NCBI RefSeq assembly: GCF_002863585.1
Contig: NZ_PGUY01000025.1
Coordinates: forward strand, 1-54,038
Direction of reading: 5' to 3'
Source of the DNA: Peribacillus deserti
Lineage (GTDB): Bacteria > Bacillota > Bacilli > Bacillales > DSM-1321
Length of the DNA: 54,038 bases
Shown: piece by piece, positions 24,306-33,246 of the stretch
Numbering within the stretch: the stretch's first letter is position 1
Layout of the letters: the number at the start of each line of letters is the position of its first letter
Notes under the pieces: model-generated
Databases searched by the model: none
What the model was told of the DNA's origin: nothing
What the model saw: the letters and a program-made list of their open reading frames with translations, nothing else
Translations under genes and position numbers: made by a program

Positions 24306-25397
24306 TTATATCCTGTCTAAAAAAACTCGGTACAGCTGATCGTCTTCCTTTCTCGGGGTTCCTCTGCCGTCTGTGTTATTCGTTACAAAATAAAGAATGC
24401 CACCCTCTATCCGGACATCTCTTATCCTTCCATAACCAGTGATAAAATCATCAGCTTGCCCTGTTTCAGGATCAAACACTTTGACTGCCTCTCCCCTTAG
24501 AGATGCTATATATATCTTTCCCTTGTAAATGGCTGTTCCGGATGGAGCCCATGTGTCGTTCCCCGTGTGGAAAACCGGAGTCTCCAATCCCTGCCGCTTC
24601 CGATTCCCTTCGATAAGCGGCCACCCATAATTTTTGCCGGGCTTAATCAGGTTTATTTCATCATGTGCCGACTGACCGTGCTCTGTACTATAAAGCACCC
24701 CTTTCTCCGTCCAGGCAAGCCCCTGGGGATTACGGTGGCCAGAAGAATAGACATAAGATCCTCTAAATGGATTGTCAGCAGGTATCGATCCATCCAGATT
24801 CATCCGCAGTATCTTGCCGCCCAGGGAATTCAGATCCTGCGCCCTTTCCGTCACATACCCTTCACCTGTAGTGATATAGAGCTTTTGGCCGGGACCGATT
24901 TCAAGCCTTCCTCCGTGATGGAAATTACCGCTTGGAATGTTATCGATTAAAATTCTCTCTTCGTTCCATTGATTCCCCTTCAGCGTAAGAATCACTACTC
25001 GATTAAGGGTCGTTCCGCTTTTGTCATAGGAATAATAAGCGAAGGCCCGCTTTGTTGTATTAAAATCAGGGGCAAGAACAAATCCAAGGAGGCCCGATTC
25101 CGGCTTAGTGGATAGCGGTGCCGTGATCGTGACCTTCTGCCTCGTGGTTCTTCCATTTTCTACTTTAGCAATTGTACCCGTCCGTTCTGATATGTAGAAG
25201 GTATTCCCTGTTTTTTCGATGGACCAGGGTATGCTTAACCTCTCAGCTGCCTTTTCAGCGTTTGCAGCAGGCCTATTAACCGTTTCTGCAGGCTTGCGCG
25301 GTTCCTTAGCAGGCTGTTGGTTTCCTGAATCCCCTGAACATCCTGAAGCAATTAAAAATAACAATCCGCCGGCTGCAGCCAAAAACAATCGTTTCAT
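24306..25397 (-). CDS. Glucose/sorbosone dehydrogenase-family lipoprotein (PQQ-type beta-propeller)
   Basis: A 363-residue exported lipoprotein. The signal peptide MKRLFLAAAGGLLFLIASGC ends in a lipobox (IASGC), so Cys20 is predicted to be lipidated. A Lys/Pro/Ala-rich linker follows, then a six-bladed beta-propeller of the GSDH family from about residue 55. Family blocks are LSIPWSIEKTGNTFYISERT, GNFHHGGRLEIGPGQKLYIT, YVYSSGHRNPQGLAWTEKGV and EHGQSAHDEINLIKPGKNYG. Homologues use PQQ and calcium to oxidise aldoses, but the substrate and even PQQ use in this protein are unproven. It stands alone. Confidence 0.85.
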   Translation of the reverse strand: MKRLFLAAAGGLLFLIASGCSGDSGNQQPAKEPRKPAETVNRPAANAEKAAERLSIPWSIEKTGNTFYISERTGTIAKVENGRTTRQKVTITAPLSTKPESGLLGFVLAPDFNTTKRAFAYYSYDKSGTTLNRVVILTLKGNQWNEERILIDNIPSGNFHHGGRLEIGPGQKLYITTGEGYVTERAQDLNSLGGKILRMNLDGSIPADNPFRGSYVYSSGHRNPQGLAWTEKGVLYSTEHGQSAHDEINLIKPGKNYGWPLIEGNRKRQGLETPVFHTGNDTWAPSGTAIYKGKIYIASLRGEAVKVFDPETGQADDFITGYGRIRDVRIEGGILYFVTNNTDGRGTPRKEDDQLYRVFLDRI

Positions 25398-25441
25398 AAT
25401 TGATCTCCTTTTTATAACGTCAAAGGGAAATCTATGCTGAA

Positions 25442-26302
25442 TTAATCTTCTAAAACCTTCAATATGGCCTTTGCCACACCATTTTCATTGTTGGTGTCCG
25501 TCACAAAGTGGCAAATTCTTTGAATGTCTGCAGGGGCATTTCCCATTGCAACTGCTCTTCCTACTCTTTCAAACATGGAAACATCATTATAATTATCCCC
25601 AATTGCCATAGCATCCGACATCGAGATCCCGCGTTTTGTCAGGTATTTTTCTAGAGCTACACCTTTTTGTGCATCCAGAGCATTGATCTCCAGGTTATCG
25701 CGTCCAGAGGAGGTAACAGCAAGAGTGCCTAGCTTTTTCAATTCAGAAGCAGCTTCCCCTAACTTTTTAAAATCAACTGAGAATACCAGAAATTTGTAAT
25801 ACTCGATCTCTGGCTTTTCAAACAGCCTTTGATAGCTGTCCACTATTTTAATCTGGCTCACCTCGAACCGCTTTCGTGCCTCTTCCGTAACGACCAGTGG
25901 ATCTGCACCCGGATTGGACGTTAAGAAAATATCCACAAGCAAGGCAATGGATTTATCTTTATCCTGCGTGTAAGTCCCTTGATTTGTATAAATCTCATAA
26001 TATAGATCATGCTGGCTCAAGATATGCGCAGCCTGTGTCACCGCCTCATAGCTCATCGTATTGGCTTCGACCACTTTGCCCTCTGTGTCAATCACAACTG
26101 CTCCATTTATTCCTATTATAGGCGTCTTGATATCCACCTCATCAAGCGCATACCTGGCTTCCTCGAAGGACCTTCCTGTAGCGATGATGACTTCTATTCC
26201 CTGCGAGATGGCTTTTTCTATAGCCTCTTTATTTTCTTTGCTTACGCTTTGTTTTTTATTGACTAATGTTCCATCCATATCGATGGCAATACTTTTAACC
26301 AT
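25442..26302 (-). CDS. Cof-type HAD-IIB phosphatase
   Basis: A 286-residue haloacid-dehalogenase phosphatase with a type IIB cap. Motif I is SIAIDMDGTLVNKKQSVS with both catalytic Asp near residues 8 and 10; motif II is VIIATGRS; the C-terminal motif is MSDAMAIGDNYNDVSMFERV with the Mg-binding Asp pair, followed by AVAMGNAPADIQR. Such enzymes dephosphorylate sugar phosphates, flavin precursors or PLP, and the substrate cannot be told from sequence. I chose ATG 26302 as it starts MVKSIAIDMDGTL; the longer frame from 26338 adds an unlikely basic tail. Confidence 0.9.
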   Translation of the reverse strand: MVKSIAIDMDGTLVNKKQSVSKENKEAIEKAISQGIEVIIATGRSFEEARYALDEVDIKTPIIGINGAVVIDTEGKVVEANTMSYEAVTQAAHILSQHDLYYEIYTNQGTYTQDKDKSIALLVDIFLTSNPGADPLVVTEEARKRFEVSQIKIVDSYQRLFEKPEIEYYKFLVFSVDFKKLGEAASELKKLGTLAVTSSGRDNLEINALDAQKGVALEKYLTKRGISMSDAMAIGDNYNDVSMFERVGRAVAMGNAPADIQRICHFVTDTNNENGVAKAILKVLED

Positions 26303-26384
26303 AATGCACCAACTTTCTTTGCTTCTTCTTTTTACCACCTTCCCATTCTATCAAACCTGGTCTGATACAGAAGGGATGTGCTTG

Positions 26385-27047
26385 TTAAATATATTTACTG
26401 CCTTCGCGAACACTAAGTTTAGCCAAATCAGTGCTTTCGATAAACTTTCTGACTGAAGCTGGATCTGTCTTAGAATATTCCCGCAGTGCCCAGCCGATCG
26501 CTTTTTGGATAAAAAACTCCTTGCTGTCCGCATTTAAACATATGTATCGATATAGTCTTTCTACATCTGTATTATTCTTATACTTCAGCTGAAATAAAAT
26601 AGCCGTCCGCCGCAGCCACATGTTCTCATGAACTGCCCAGCCCTCCATATATTCCTCAGCTGTTTCCGGGAACCTCATTGCAATGGCTCCTATGATCGGC
26701 GGAGCAATGGAATCCACCGTATCCCACCAGGACTTGCTGATCAGAAGCTCTTTAAAAAATGTGATGTCCTCCTTAGCAAACTTCTTGATAAATTTGCCGC
26801 AGTAATCCAGCGCGGCATACTGCATCTCCCTTTGGGGGAAGCTCCATAACTCCCTGACCAGCTGATGTGAAAAAGGCTCCTTAAATACACCCGCTTCTTT
26901 AAAAAAAACGGAAACCAGCTTCTTGCGTTCCGGGGACTTTATTCCAAAGAAGGGAAACTGATTTTTCATATAGTTTTCCATAGGAACACGATTCTCTTCG
27001 TTCGCATGCTCCTTCATTAACTTGTACAGATTTTGAGCCAACTCCAT
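26385..27047 (-). CDS. DNA alkylation repair protein (AlkD-like)
   Basis: A 220-residue all-helical HEAT-like repeat protein similar to B. cereus AlkD, a glycosylase for N3- and N7-alkylated bases that works without base flipping. Conserved features are FFGIKSPERKKLV, LWSFPQREMQYAALD, the SWWDTVDSIAPPIIG block holding catalytic Asp and Trp, WLRRTAILFQLKYK and FIQKAIGWALREYSKTDPAS. The gene stands alone on the minus strand, with a small gap to the HAD gene. Unrelated function within the HEAT-like family is unlikely given the WWD and RRT motifs. Confidence 0.88.
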   Translation of the reverse strand: MELAQNLYKLMKEHANEENRVPMENYMKNQFPFFGIKSPERKKLVSVFFKEAGVFKEPFSHQLVRELWSFPQREMQYAALDYCGKFIKKFAKEDITFFKELLISKSWWDTVDSIAPPIIGAIAMRFPETAEEYMEGWAVHENMWLRRTAILFQLKYKNNTDVERLYRYICLNADSKEFFIQKAIGWALREYSKTDPASVRKFIESTDLAKLSVREGSKYI

Positions 27048-27124
27048 ATTTTGAATCTCCTTCGTTATTAATAGCTAGTTTTATTTTATAGGATATTATT
27101 TCCTTTTGGTAGCGGGAGTAGCAT

Positions 27125-27220
27125 TGGGGACTGTCCCCCATTTCCCAAAATACATAACTCAAGCTCTCCAAGGCTTTCTAGTGATTTTTTGTGGGGACTG
27201 TCCCTTATTTCCCAATATAC
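27125..27220. repeat. Pair of GGGGACTGTCCC direct repeats
   Basis: Two 29-bp copies, starting TGGGGACTGTCCC and ending TTTCCCAAAATAC or TTTCCCAATATAC, begin at 27125 and 27192. GGGGACTGTCCC is itself nearly palindromic. They lie between alkD and ybaK. Such short palindromic repeats are common in Firmicute intergenic DNA. Confidence 0.6.
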
Positions 27221-27271
27221 TTCCATCTAAAAAGAAAAGGGAGCAGAATTCCTCTGCCCCTCTTTTGCATT

Positions 27272-27748
27272 TTATTTTGTTAAATCCACTAAAGACCCCC
27301 GGGTTGCAGTCATTAATTCACCAACACCCAGTTCTAGCTGTACCCCAATCTTTCCGCCGCTTACTATTATCTTCTCTAGGCTTTCTGCACTGCTGTCAAT
27401 GTAGGTTGGATAGTTCTTTTTCATTCCAACCGGAGAACAGCCGCCCCTGATATATCCCGTCCATTTCTGGATGTCTTTCACTGGCAGCATATCGAGGTTT
27501 TTTTCCGCTGCCGCTTTGGCGGCTTTTTTCAGGTCCAGCTCCGCTTCTACAGGGATAACAAAAACATGTATAGAGCTGCCCTTGCCGATGGTGACTAATG
27601 TTTTAAATACCATCTCGCGGGGTTTACCAATCTTATCTGCGACAGAAACACCGTCAATTTTTCCGTCTTTGTTTTCATAGGTAAAAAATCCGTATTCTAT
27701 CTTTGCCTTATCCAGGATTCTCATTGCATTAGTTTTAGCCTGAACCAT
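27272..27748 (-). CDS. ybaK: Cys-tRNA(Pro)/Cys-tRNA(Cys) deacylase YbaK
   Basis: A 158-residue YbaK/EbsC-type editing domain that hydrolyses mischarged Cys-tRNA(Pro). Signature elements are KTNAMRILDKAKIEYGFFTY at the N-terminus, the catalytic Lys region REMVFKTLVTIGKG, and the GYIRGGCSPVGMKKNYPTYI block lining the pocket. It is a free-standing trans-editing factor, since no prolyl-tRNA synthetase domain is attached. It follows topB by 18 nt on the same strand and is probably cotranscribed. A weak hairpin with a T run lies at about 27235-27266. Confidence 0.9.
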   Translation of the reverse strand: MVQAKTNAMRILDKAKIEYGFFTYENKDGKIDGVSVADKIGKPREMVFKTLVTIGKGSSIHVFVIPVEAELDLKKAAKAAAEKNLDMLPVKDIQKWTGYIRGGCSPVGMKKNYPTYIDSSAESLEKIIVSGGKIGVQLELGVGELMTATRGSLVDLTK

Positions 27749-27766
27749 TTCTCTTACCTGACCTTA

Positions 27767-29944
27767 TTAATCAAATTTTAACTTCGCAAGTGCATCAGCT
27801 AACGCGGTATTGATCGGTTCATCTTTTTGCTGGGTTTTCAAATACTTATTAACATCCTGCTTGGTTGCCTTGCCGCCTTTTTGTTTGTTTCTTCTATTCT
27901 GGAATGCAGACAGCTTCTCACGATGGCCGCAGGAGCAAACAAAAATCTGGGCTTCGCCTTCCCCTCTAAGCTCTAGCTTCTTGTGACAGACCGGGCATCT
28001 CGCATTTGTCGTCTTTGAGACATTTTTGCGGTGTCCGCATTCTCGGTCCTGGCAGACCAGCATTTTGCCTCTTTTTCCATTCACTTCAAGCATCAGCTTG
28101 CCGCAATCCGGACATCTGCTGCCGGTTACGTTGTCATGCTTGAATTTCTTCTCACTGTATTTGATCTCCTGCACCACTGTTTTGGCATAGCTCTTCATCT
28201 CTTGAATAAAAGCATTCTTTTGGAGCGATCCCTTCGCAATCCGGTCGAGCTTTTGCTCCCATTCAGCCGTTAGGGCCGGTGATTTCAAATCTTCAGGAAC
28301 CAAATCCAGCAGCTGGCGCCCTTTTGAGGTTATGAAAATATCTTTTCCCTTCTTCTCAAGCAGGAAGCTGTTAAATAGCTTTTCGATGATATCCGCCCTT
28401 GTGGCAACTGTACCTAGGCCGCCTGTCTGCCCAATAGTCTTGATCAGCTCTTTATTTTCTCCTGCCATATACTGAACGGGATTTTCCATGGCTGACAGCA
28501 GGGTCGCTTCATTAAAGTGAGCCGGCGGCTTCGTTTCTCCTTTAGTCACCACTGCAGAAATCTGCTCGAGTGTATCTCCTTGATTTATAGGAGGCAGCTG
28601 CTGGTCATCAGACTCGGCGTCTTCGTCTTCATAACTGCCGTACACTTCCTTCCAGCCCGCTGCTTTTACAATCTTGCCTTTTGCAGTGAAGGTTTCCTTC
28701 TCAATCTTAGCCTGCACCGTTGTCTGCTCATATTCAAATGGAGGCATTAATACCGCCAGAAATCTCTTTATGACAAGATCATAAATTTTTCTTTCTTTAT
28801 CGCTCAGTGATCCGATATAAAAAACCTGTTCTGTCGGAATGATCGCATGGTGGTCGGACACCTTACTGTCATCGACAAAAGATTTATTGGCACGGATCCC
28901 GTTTCTAAGAATTTTGGAGGCTGAAGCCGCATATTCCTTATGGCTAACCGCTTTAACGCGGTCTTTCAGGGTCTCCACGATGTCCGATGAAATGAATCTC
29001 GAATCTGTACGCGGATAGGTCAGCACCTTGTGCTGCTCATACAGCTTCTGCATGATGGATAAGGTTTCTTTAGCGGAATATCCGAAGCGTTTATTCGCGT
29101 CCCGCTGGAGTTCAGTCAGATCATATAATCCAGGGGCAAAGCTTTTTTTCAGTGTCTTTTTTACTTCAGCAATCTCAATGTTCTTATGAGAAACTGCCTT
29201 TAGAACAGCTTCTGCTTTTTCTTTATTAAATGTTCTAGTTTCCTTAGACTTCGCATCCTGCCAGGTAAGCTTCAAGCCTTTTGATGTCACACTTACCCCA
29301 TAATAGGTTTTTGGCTGAAAGTTCTTAATGTCTTCTTCCCGCTTCGCAATGATTGCCAGAGTCGGAGTCTGCACTCTTCCAGACGAAAGCTGGGCATTAT
29401 ATTTGGTTGTAAGCGCCCTTGTAGCATTAAGGCCGACAATCCAGTCCGCTTCGGCACGGGCCACTGCTGAAGCATATAAATTTTCATATTCTTTACCATT
29501 CTTTAATTTGCGGAATCCTTCATTAATGGCTTTGTCTGTTACAGACGAAATCCATAGCCTTTTAACAGGTTTTTTGACGTTCGCTTTCTCCAGAATCCAG
29601 CGCGCCACCAGCTCGCCTTCACGCCCCGCATCTGTCGCAATGATGATTTCATTTACATCTTTGCGGATAAGCTGGGACTTAACAGCCTGAAACTGTTTTC
29701 CTGTCTGCTTAATAACCACAAGCTTCAGCGAACCCGGAAGCATAGGGAGGTCCTCAAGCTTCCATTCTTTATACTTATTATCATAAGCCTCCGGGTCTGC
29801 CAGTGTAACGAGATGACCCAGCGCCCAGGTCACAATATATTTATCGCCTTCCAAGAAGCCGTTTCCTTTTTTTGTACACTTTAATACTCTAGCTATATCT
29901 CTAGCCACGGATGGCTTTTCAGCTAATACCAGCTGTTTAGGCAT
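27767..29944 (-). CDS. topB: DNA topoisomerase III TopB
   Basis: A 725-residue type IA topoisomerase that decatenates single-stranded regions. The Toprim domain is at the N-terminus (QLVLAEKPSVARDIARVLKC; acidic IIATDAGREGELVARWIL). The active-site Tyr lies in KVLTYPRTDSRFISSD, with SDHHAIIPTE behind it. The C-terminus carries zinc-ribbon motifs CPDCGKLMLEVNGKRGKML with CQDREC, then CPVC and CSCG, and a basic tail. ATG 29944 gives the usual MPKQLVLAEKP start with AAAGGAT upstream; ATG 29986 is less likely. The length matches B. subtilis TopB. Confidence 0.95.
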   Translation of the reverse strand: MPKQLVLAEKPSVARDIARVLKCTKKGNGFLEGDKYIVTWALGHLVTLADPEAYDNKYKEWKLEDLPMLPGSLKLVVIKQTGKQFQAVKSQLIRKDVNEIIIATDAGREGELVARWILEKANVKKPVKRLWISSVTDKAINEGFRKLKNGKEYENLYASAVARAEADWIVGLNATRALTTKYNAQLSSGRVQTPTLAIIAKREEDIKNFQPKTYYGVSVTSKGLKLTWQDAKSKETRTFNKEKAEAVLKAVSHKNIEIAEVKKTLKKSFAPGLYDLTELQRDANKRFGYSAKETLSIMQKLYEQHKVLTYPRTDSRFISSDIVETLKDRVKAVSHKEYAASASKILRNGIRANKSFVDDSKVSDHHAIIPTEQVFYIGSLSDKERKIYDLVIKRFLAVLMPPFEYEQTTVQAKIEKETFTAKGKIVKAAGWKEVYGSYEDEDAESDDQQLPPINQGDTLEQISAVVTKGETKPPAHFNEATLLSAMENPVQYMAGENKELIKTIGQTGGLGTVATRADIIEKLFNSFLLEKKGKDIFITSKGRQLLDLVPEDLKSPALTAEWEQKLDRIAKGSLQKNAFIQEMKSYAKTVVQEIKYSEKKFKHDNVTGSRCPDCGKLMLEVNGKRGKMLVCQDRECGHRKNVSKTTNARCPVCHKKLELRGEGEAQIFVCSCGHREKLSAFQNRRNKQKGGKATKQDVNKYLKTQQKDEPINTALADALAKLKFD

Positions 29945-30213
29945 AATGTTAAACATCCTTTCAAAAAAACCATTGGAACAATCCATGAAGTTCCTATCAT
30001 AAGTCTAACTGAAATTTGGAGAAAATACACGTTTCCAGAAGGTTAAATCTCGCTTTTACAAAATCTTACAAACCAACTCCAACCTTTTTATATAAAGGCC
30101 TGCCTCTCTTCAAGCTCGCTGGGAAAAATATGGGGGATGGTGTTACGTCCCAGATTTTAGTATGATGTAGTATAGGAATTTATAGATTAGCAGCGGAGGG
30201 TTATTAAAACACA

Positions 30214-31767
30214 ATGAGCGTACTTACTGTAGATAAATTAGGTCATAGTTTTGGTGACCGCACATTATTTAAAGATGTTACATTCCGCCTATTGCCTGGA
30301 GAGCATGTCGGTCTTGTAGGCGCAAACGGCGTTGGTAAATCAACCATGATGAATATCATCACGAAACAGTTGATCCATGATACAGGACGTGTTGAGTGGA
30401 CACCAGGAACTCAGTATGGCTACTTAGATCAGCATACCGTTCTATCCAAGGGGAAAACGATTCGTGATGTACTGAATGATGCTTTCCTTCCACTTTTCGA
30501 GCAGGAAAAAGAGTTAAATGAAGTTACCGCGAAGATGGGAGACGCCTCACCAGAGGAACTAGAAGCTCTTTTAGAAAGAATGGGAGAAATCCAGGATAAC
30601 CTGGATGCCGGCGGCTTTTATTCTCTGGATTTAAAGGTAGAGGATGCAGCAAGAGGACTTGGACTGGATGCCATCGGCCTTGACCGCGATGTGTCTGCAC
30701 TGAGCGGCGGCCAGCGTACAAAGGTATTGCTTGCCAAGCTTCTTCTAGAGCAGCCGAAGGTTCTTCTTCTCGATGAGCCGACCAACTACCTCGATGTTGA
30801 GCATATCAACTGGCTGGGCCGTTATCTGAAGGAATATCCGTATGCTTTCTTACTGATCTCCCATGATACGGAATTCATGAACGGCGTGGTAGATGTCATT
30901 TTCCACTTGGAATTTTCTAAGCTTACCCGTTATACAGCCACATATGAAAAATTCCTTGAGCTTGCTGAGATCAATAAGAACCAGCATATCAATGCTTACG
31001 AGAAGCAGCAGGAATTCATTAAGAAGCAGGAAGACTTTATCGCGAAAAATAAGGCCCGCTATTCGACAACCGGCCGGGCGAAAAGCCGCCAAAAGCAGCT
31101 TGAACGGATGGAGCGGATTGACCGTCCTGAAACTGCGGTGAAGCCGACGTTTGAATTTAAAGAGTCCCGCGGCAGCGGCCGTTATGTGTTTGAAGGCACA
31201 GATGTAGAGATTGGCTACTCAGAGCCTCTTCTGCCAAAACTTAATGTGACGATCGAACGCGGCGAAAAAATTGCCGTTGTCGGCTGTAACGGAGTAGGGA
31301 AATCTACCCTTCTCAAAACCATTCTTGGAAAAATCCAGCCGCTAAGCGGTTCAGCTGTACAGGGTGACTTCCTCTTCCCTTCTTACTTCGAGCAGGAAGT
31401 AAAAGCTGGAAATACCACGCCGATTGACGAGCTATGGGCAGCATTCCCATCCTTAGATCAGGGCCAGGTACGCGGAATACTGGCACGATCCGGCTTGAAG
31501 AATGAACATATCTCCCGCCCCATGAGCCAGCTCAGCGGTGGAGAGCAGGCAAAAGTCCGCCTCACCAAACTGATGCTGAACGAAAGCAACTGGCTGCTCC
31601 TCGATGAGCCGACCAACCATTTAGACGTAACAGCAAAAGAAGAACTAAAACGTGCATTAAAGTCATACAAAGGCACCGTTCTCCTAGTCTGCCATGAACC
31701 GGACTTCTATGAAGACTGGGTAACTAAAGTATGGAATGTAGAAGACTGGGCGAATAGCCAGGCATAA
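30214..31767 (+). CDS. yfmM: ABC-F ATPase YfmM-like
   Basis: A 517-residue soluble ABC-F protein with two ATPase domains and no membrane part. Walker A motifs are GANGVGKS (about 36-43) and GCNGVGKS (about 353-360); signatures are LSGGQRTKVLLAKLL and LSGGEQAKVRLTKLM; Walker B is followed by LDEPTNYLD and LDEPTNHLD. The 80-residue interdomain linker is rich in Lys, Gln and Glu (YEKQQEFIKKQEDFIAKNKA) and would reach the ribosomal exit site. Sequence is closest to B. subtilis YfmM, a non-antibiotic-resistance type acting on stalled ribosomes. GGAGGG precedes the ATG and a terminator follows. Confidence 0.88.
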   Translation: MSVLTVDKLGHSFGDRTLFKDVTFRLLPGEHVGLVGANGVGKSTMMNIITKQLIHDTGRVEWTPGTQYGYLDQHTVLSKGKTIRDVLNDAFLPLFEQEKELNEVTAKMGDASPEELEALLERMGEIQDNLDAGGFYSLDLKVEDAARGLGLDAIGLDRDVSALSGGQRTKVLLAKLLLEQPKVLLLDEPTNYLDVEHINWLGRYLKEYPYAFLLISHDTEFMNGVVDVIFHLEFSKLTRYTATYEKFLELAEINKNQHINAYEKQQEFIKKQEDFIAKNKARYSTTGRAKSRQKQLERMERIDRPETAVKPTFEFKESRGSGRYVFEGTDVEIGYSEPLLPKLNVTIERGEKIAVVGCNGVGKSTLLKTILGKIQPLSGSAVQGDFLFPSYFEQEVKAGNTTPIDELWAAFPSLDQGQVRGILARSGLKNEHISRPMSQLSGGEQAKVRLTKLMLNESNWLLLDEPTNHLDVTAKEELKRALKSYKGTVLLVCHEPDFYEDWVTKVWNVEDWANSQA

Positions 31768-31771
31768 GAAA

Positions 31772-31804
31772 AAGGCACTTGCTGAATTCAGCAGGTGCTT
31801 TTTT
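31772..31804 (+). terminator. yfmM terminator
   Basis: GCACTTGCTG and CAGCAGGTGC form a 10-bp stem with one G-U pair and an AATT loop, followed by six T. Confidence 0.85.
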
Positions 31805-31829
31805 ACGCGATTTAGGGTTAATGAAATTT

Positions 31830-32073
31830 TTAAGAATTTATAGATATAAAGTTAATGATGAATGGTAATACAATATTTAAACCAAAGCCTACAAAGATTG
31901 CCTTCTTAAAGAATAATAAAATTATGCCATGCTCCATCCTCCTAATAAAAATGCTGTTAAGCAGACATGATTAATAGGCTGGCCGAATCCGAATCCCCCC
32001 ATAATGCCAATTGCAAATACGATTAAAAATAACGGTAATGGAATCATAAAGTTGTCTATATAATCATTTTCAT
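31830..32073 (-). pseudogene. Decayed small membrane protein gene(s)
   Basis: On the minus strand AAGGAG precedes ATG 32073, but that frame ends after MKMII. Restoring one base in the A run (ATGAAAATG) would give MKNDYIDNF continuing in frame into a hydrophobic stretch MIPLPLFLIVFAIGIMGGFG to a stop at 31922. A second hydrophobic frame, MEHGIILLFFKKAIFVGFGL, overlaps it at 31937 and ends at 31830, with TTAGGAGG abutting its ATG. Both read like short membrane segments. I do not recognise the family. The 32074-32385 gap holds nothing else clear. Confidence 0.35.
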
Positions 32074-32387
32074 ATTACTCCTTCACCCTGTTTTTAGCAT
32101 GAGGATATCCGTGCCCTCGTTAAGGGTGGATTGGTTTAATGAGGCTTCTGTATATGTATCTATTTATAGTGGTCCTTACATGTACTGTTAATTAACTGAG
32201 ACCGCTCTAGTTGGCCAGGAACTGCCTATAAAGCATTAAAAAAGGTGCTAATTTTATTCATTTTGACAAAAATGCCATCAAAATGATGGGTTGTCTGCAC
32301 TCCTGCACCTAAAAAACTCCTTACATTAACTAAAATCGGCTGTTAAACAGTCCAAAAGCTCAAGATGTAAAACAATCAGAAAGTTTA

Positions 32388-32598
32388 TGATTATGTTTTA
32401 TGGTTTTATGCTTATGTTTTTGTGATTTACGCTTATGTTTGGGAGGTTTATGCTTAAGTTTACTGGTTTTTTGCTTATGTTCAAAAAAAGTATGCTTATC
32501 TTATAAGCTATATGCTTAGCTAGAAGGCTTTATGCTTATTTAAGTGGGCATATGCTTATGGTAGAGGGTTTTTGCTGATGTAAGCGGACGTATGGATT
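32388..32598 (-). repeat. Helically phased AGCATAA array 3
   Basis: In the reverse orientation, TGCTTA-type motifs start at 32388, 32409, 32430, 32451, 32472, 32493, 32513, 32533, 32553, 32573 and 32593 (outermost ones degenerate: TGATTA, GGATTA). Read along AGCATAA, steps are five of 20 bp followed by five of 21 bp. The two-phase layout is thus that of arrays 1 and 2. Units of the 21-bp half again end in AACATA or AACTTA. The array lies between yfmM and the IS256 remnant, opposite in strand to arrays 1 and 2. Confidence 0.85.
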
Positions 32599-32609
32599 AA
32601 ATCGCGATT

Positions 32610-32907
32610 AAGTTCATGTAATTGTGTAAATGAAAGAGTTATTTTATTCACTCTTGGCCACACTGTTTTCAACGACAAAAACAATAAGTGAAAAGAGGAA
32701 TTAAAAATGACTCAATTACAGTTTAGCCCCGATATGGAACTTTTAAAACACTCTATGATAAATTCAAATTTTGATACGGTTGTTCAATCGGCTATTGTTT
32801 TAGTTTTAAATGAGTTCATGTTTAAGCGGACATATGCTCTAATGGTGGAGGTTTACGCCGAACTCAATGGTCTTATGCCACAAGAAATCTGCGCCAACGG
32901 TGTCTGA
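32610..32907 (+). pseudogene. IS256-family transposase remnant (5' end only)
   Basis: The first 38 codons from ATG 32707 (MTQLQFSPDMELLKHSMINS, then DTVVQSAIVLVLNEFM) match the N-terminus of IS256-family transposases of Bacillus. After LNEFM the expected EKERDEYLQA and DDE catalytic core are missing; the frame drifts and stops at 32907. AGAGGAA serves as ribosome site. Just upstream, TAATTGTGTAAATGAAAG at about 32618-32635 resembles the family's terminal inverted repeat. Right end and the rest of the element are gone. It lies immediately beside array 3. Confidence 0.7.
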
Positions 32908-33205
32908 ATGAAATCAGCTGCACGCTCAGATAAAAGCAAACGGGCCAAGGTTTTGTCATGGGAATATGCCCATTCCACTAGAAATACTCCTGGAAACCCC
33001 TTCATGCCAATTGAAGTATAGCCCAGCTTATAGTGAAGCAAAATGTTATATCCGATGCGTACTCGAGTTATGCAGATTAAATGAATGTTAACCATCCGCA
33101 GTCACCATTACAAGTTCAATACCCCTCAGCTCCTGCTTACCCAACCCGGTTACTGCAGCGGATCCCTACTGCATATCATAAACCCAGCCCCCAGCTCAAA
33201 CTAAA
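32908..33205. other. Intergenic region without a supported gene
   Basis: Both strands have short open frames (for example one on the minus strand reading SHDKTLARLLLSERAADF) but none has a ribosome site or known family. A loose hairpin with AAAAGCC and GGCTTTT ends near 33206-33248 may terminate liaR. The region may be leftover from the IS256 insertion. Confidence 0.4.
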
Positions 33206-33246
33206 AAAGCCCAACCCAAACAGCCTGCGCTGTTCAAACCGGCTTT

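Noticed and set aside
32853-33095. Minus-strand 80-codon frame beside the IS256 remnant
   Set aside because: No ribosome site, no recognisable domain and it overlaps the remnant's 3' end.
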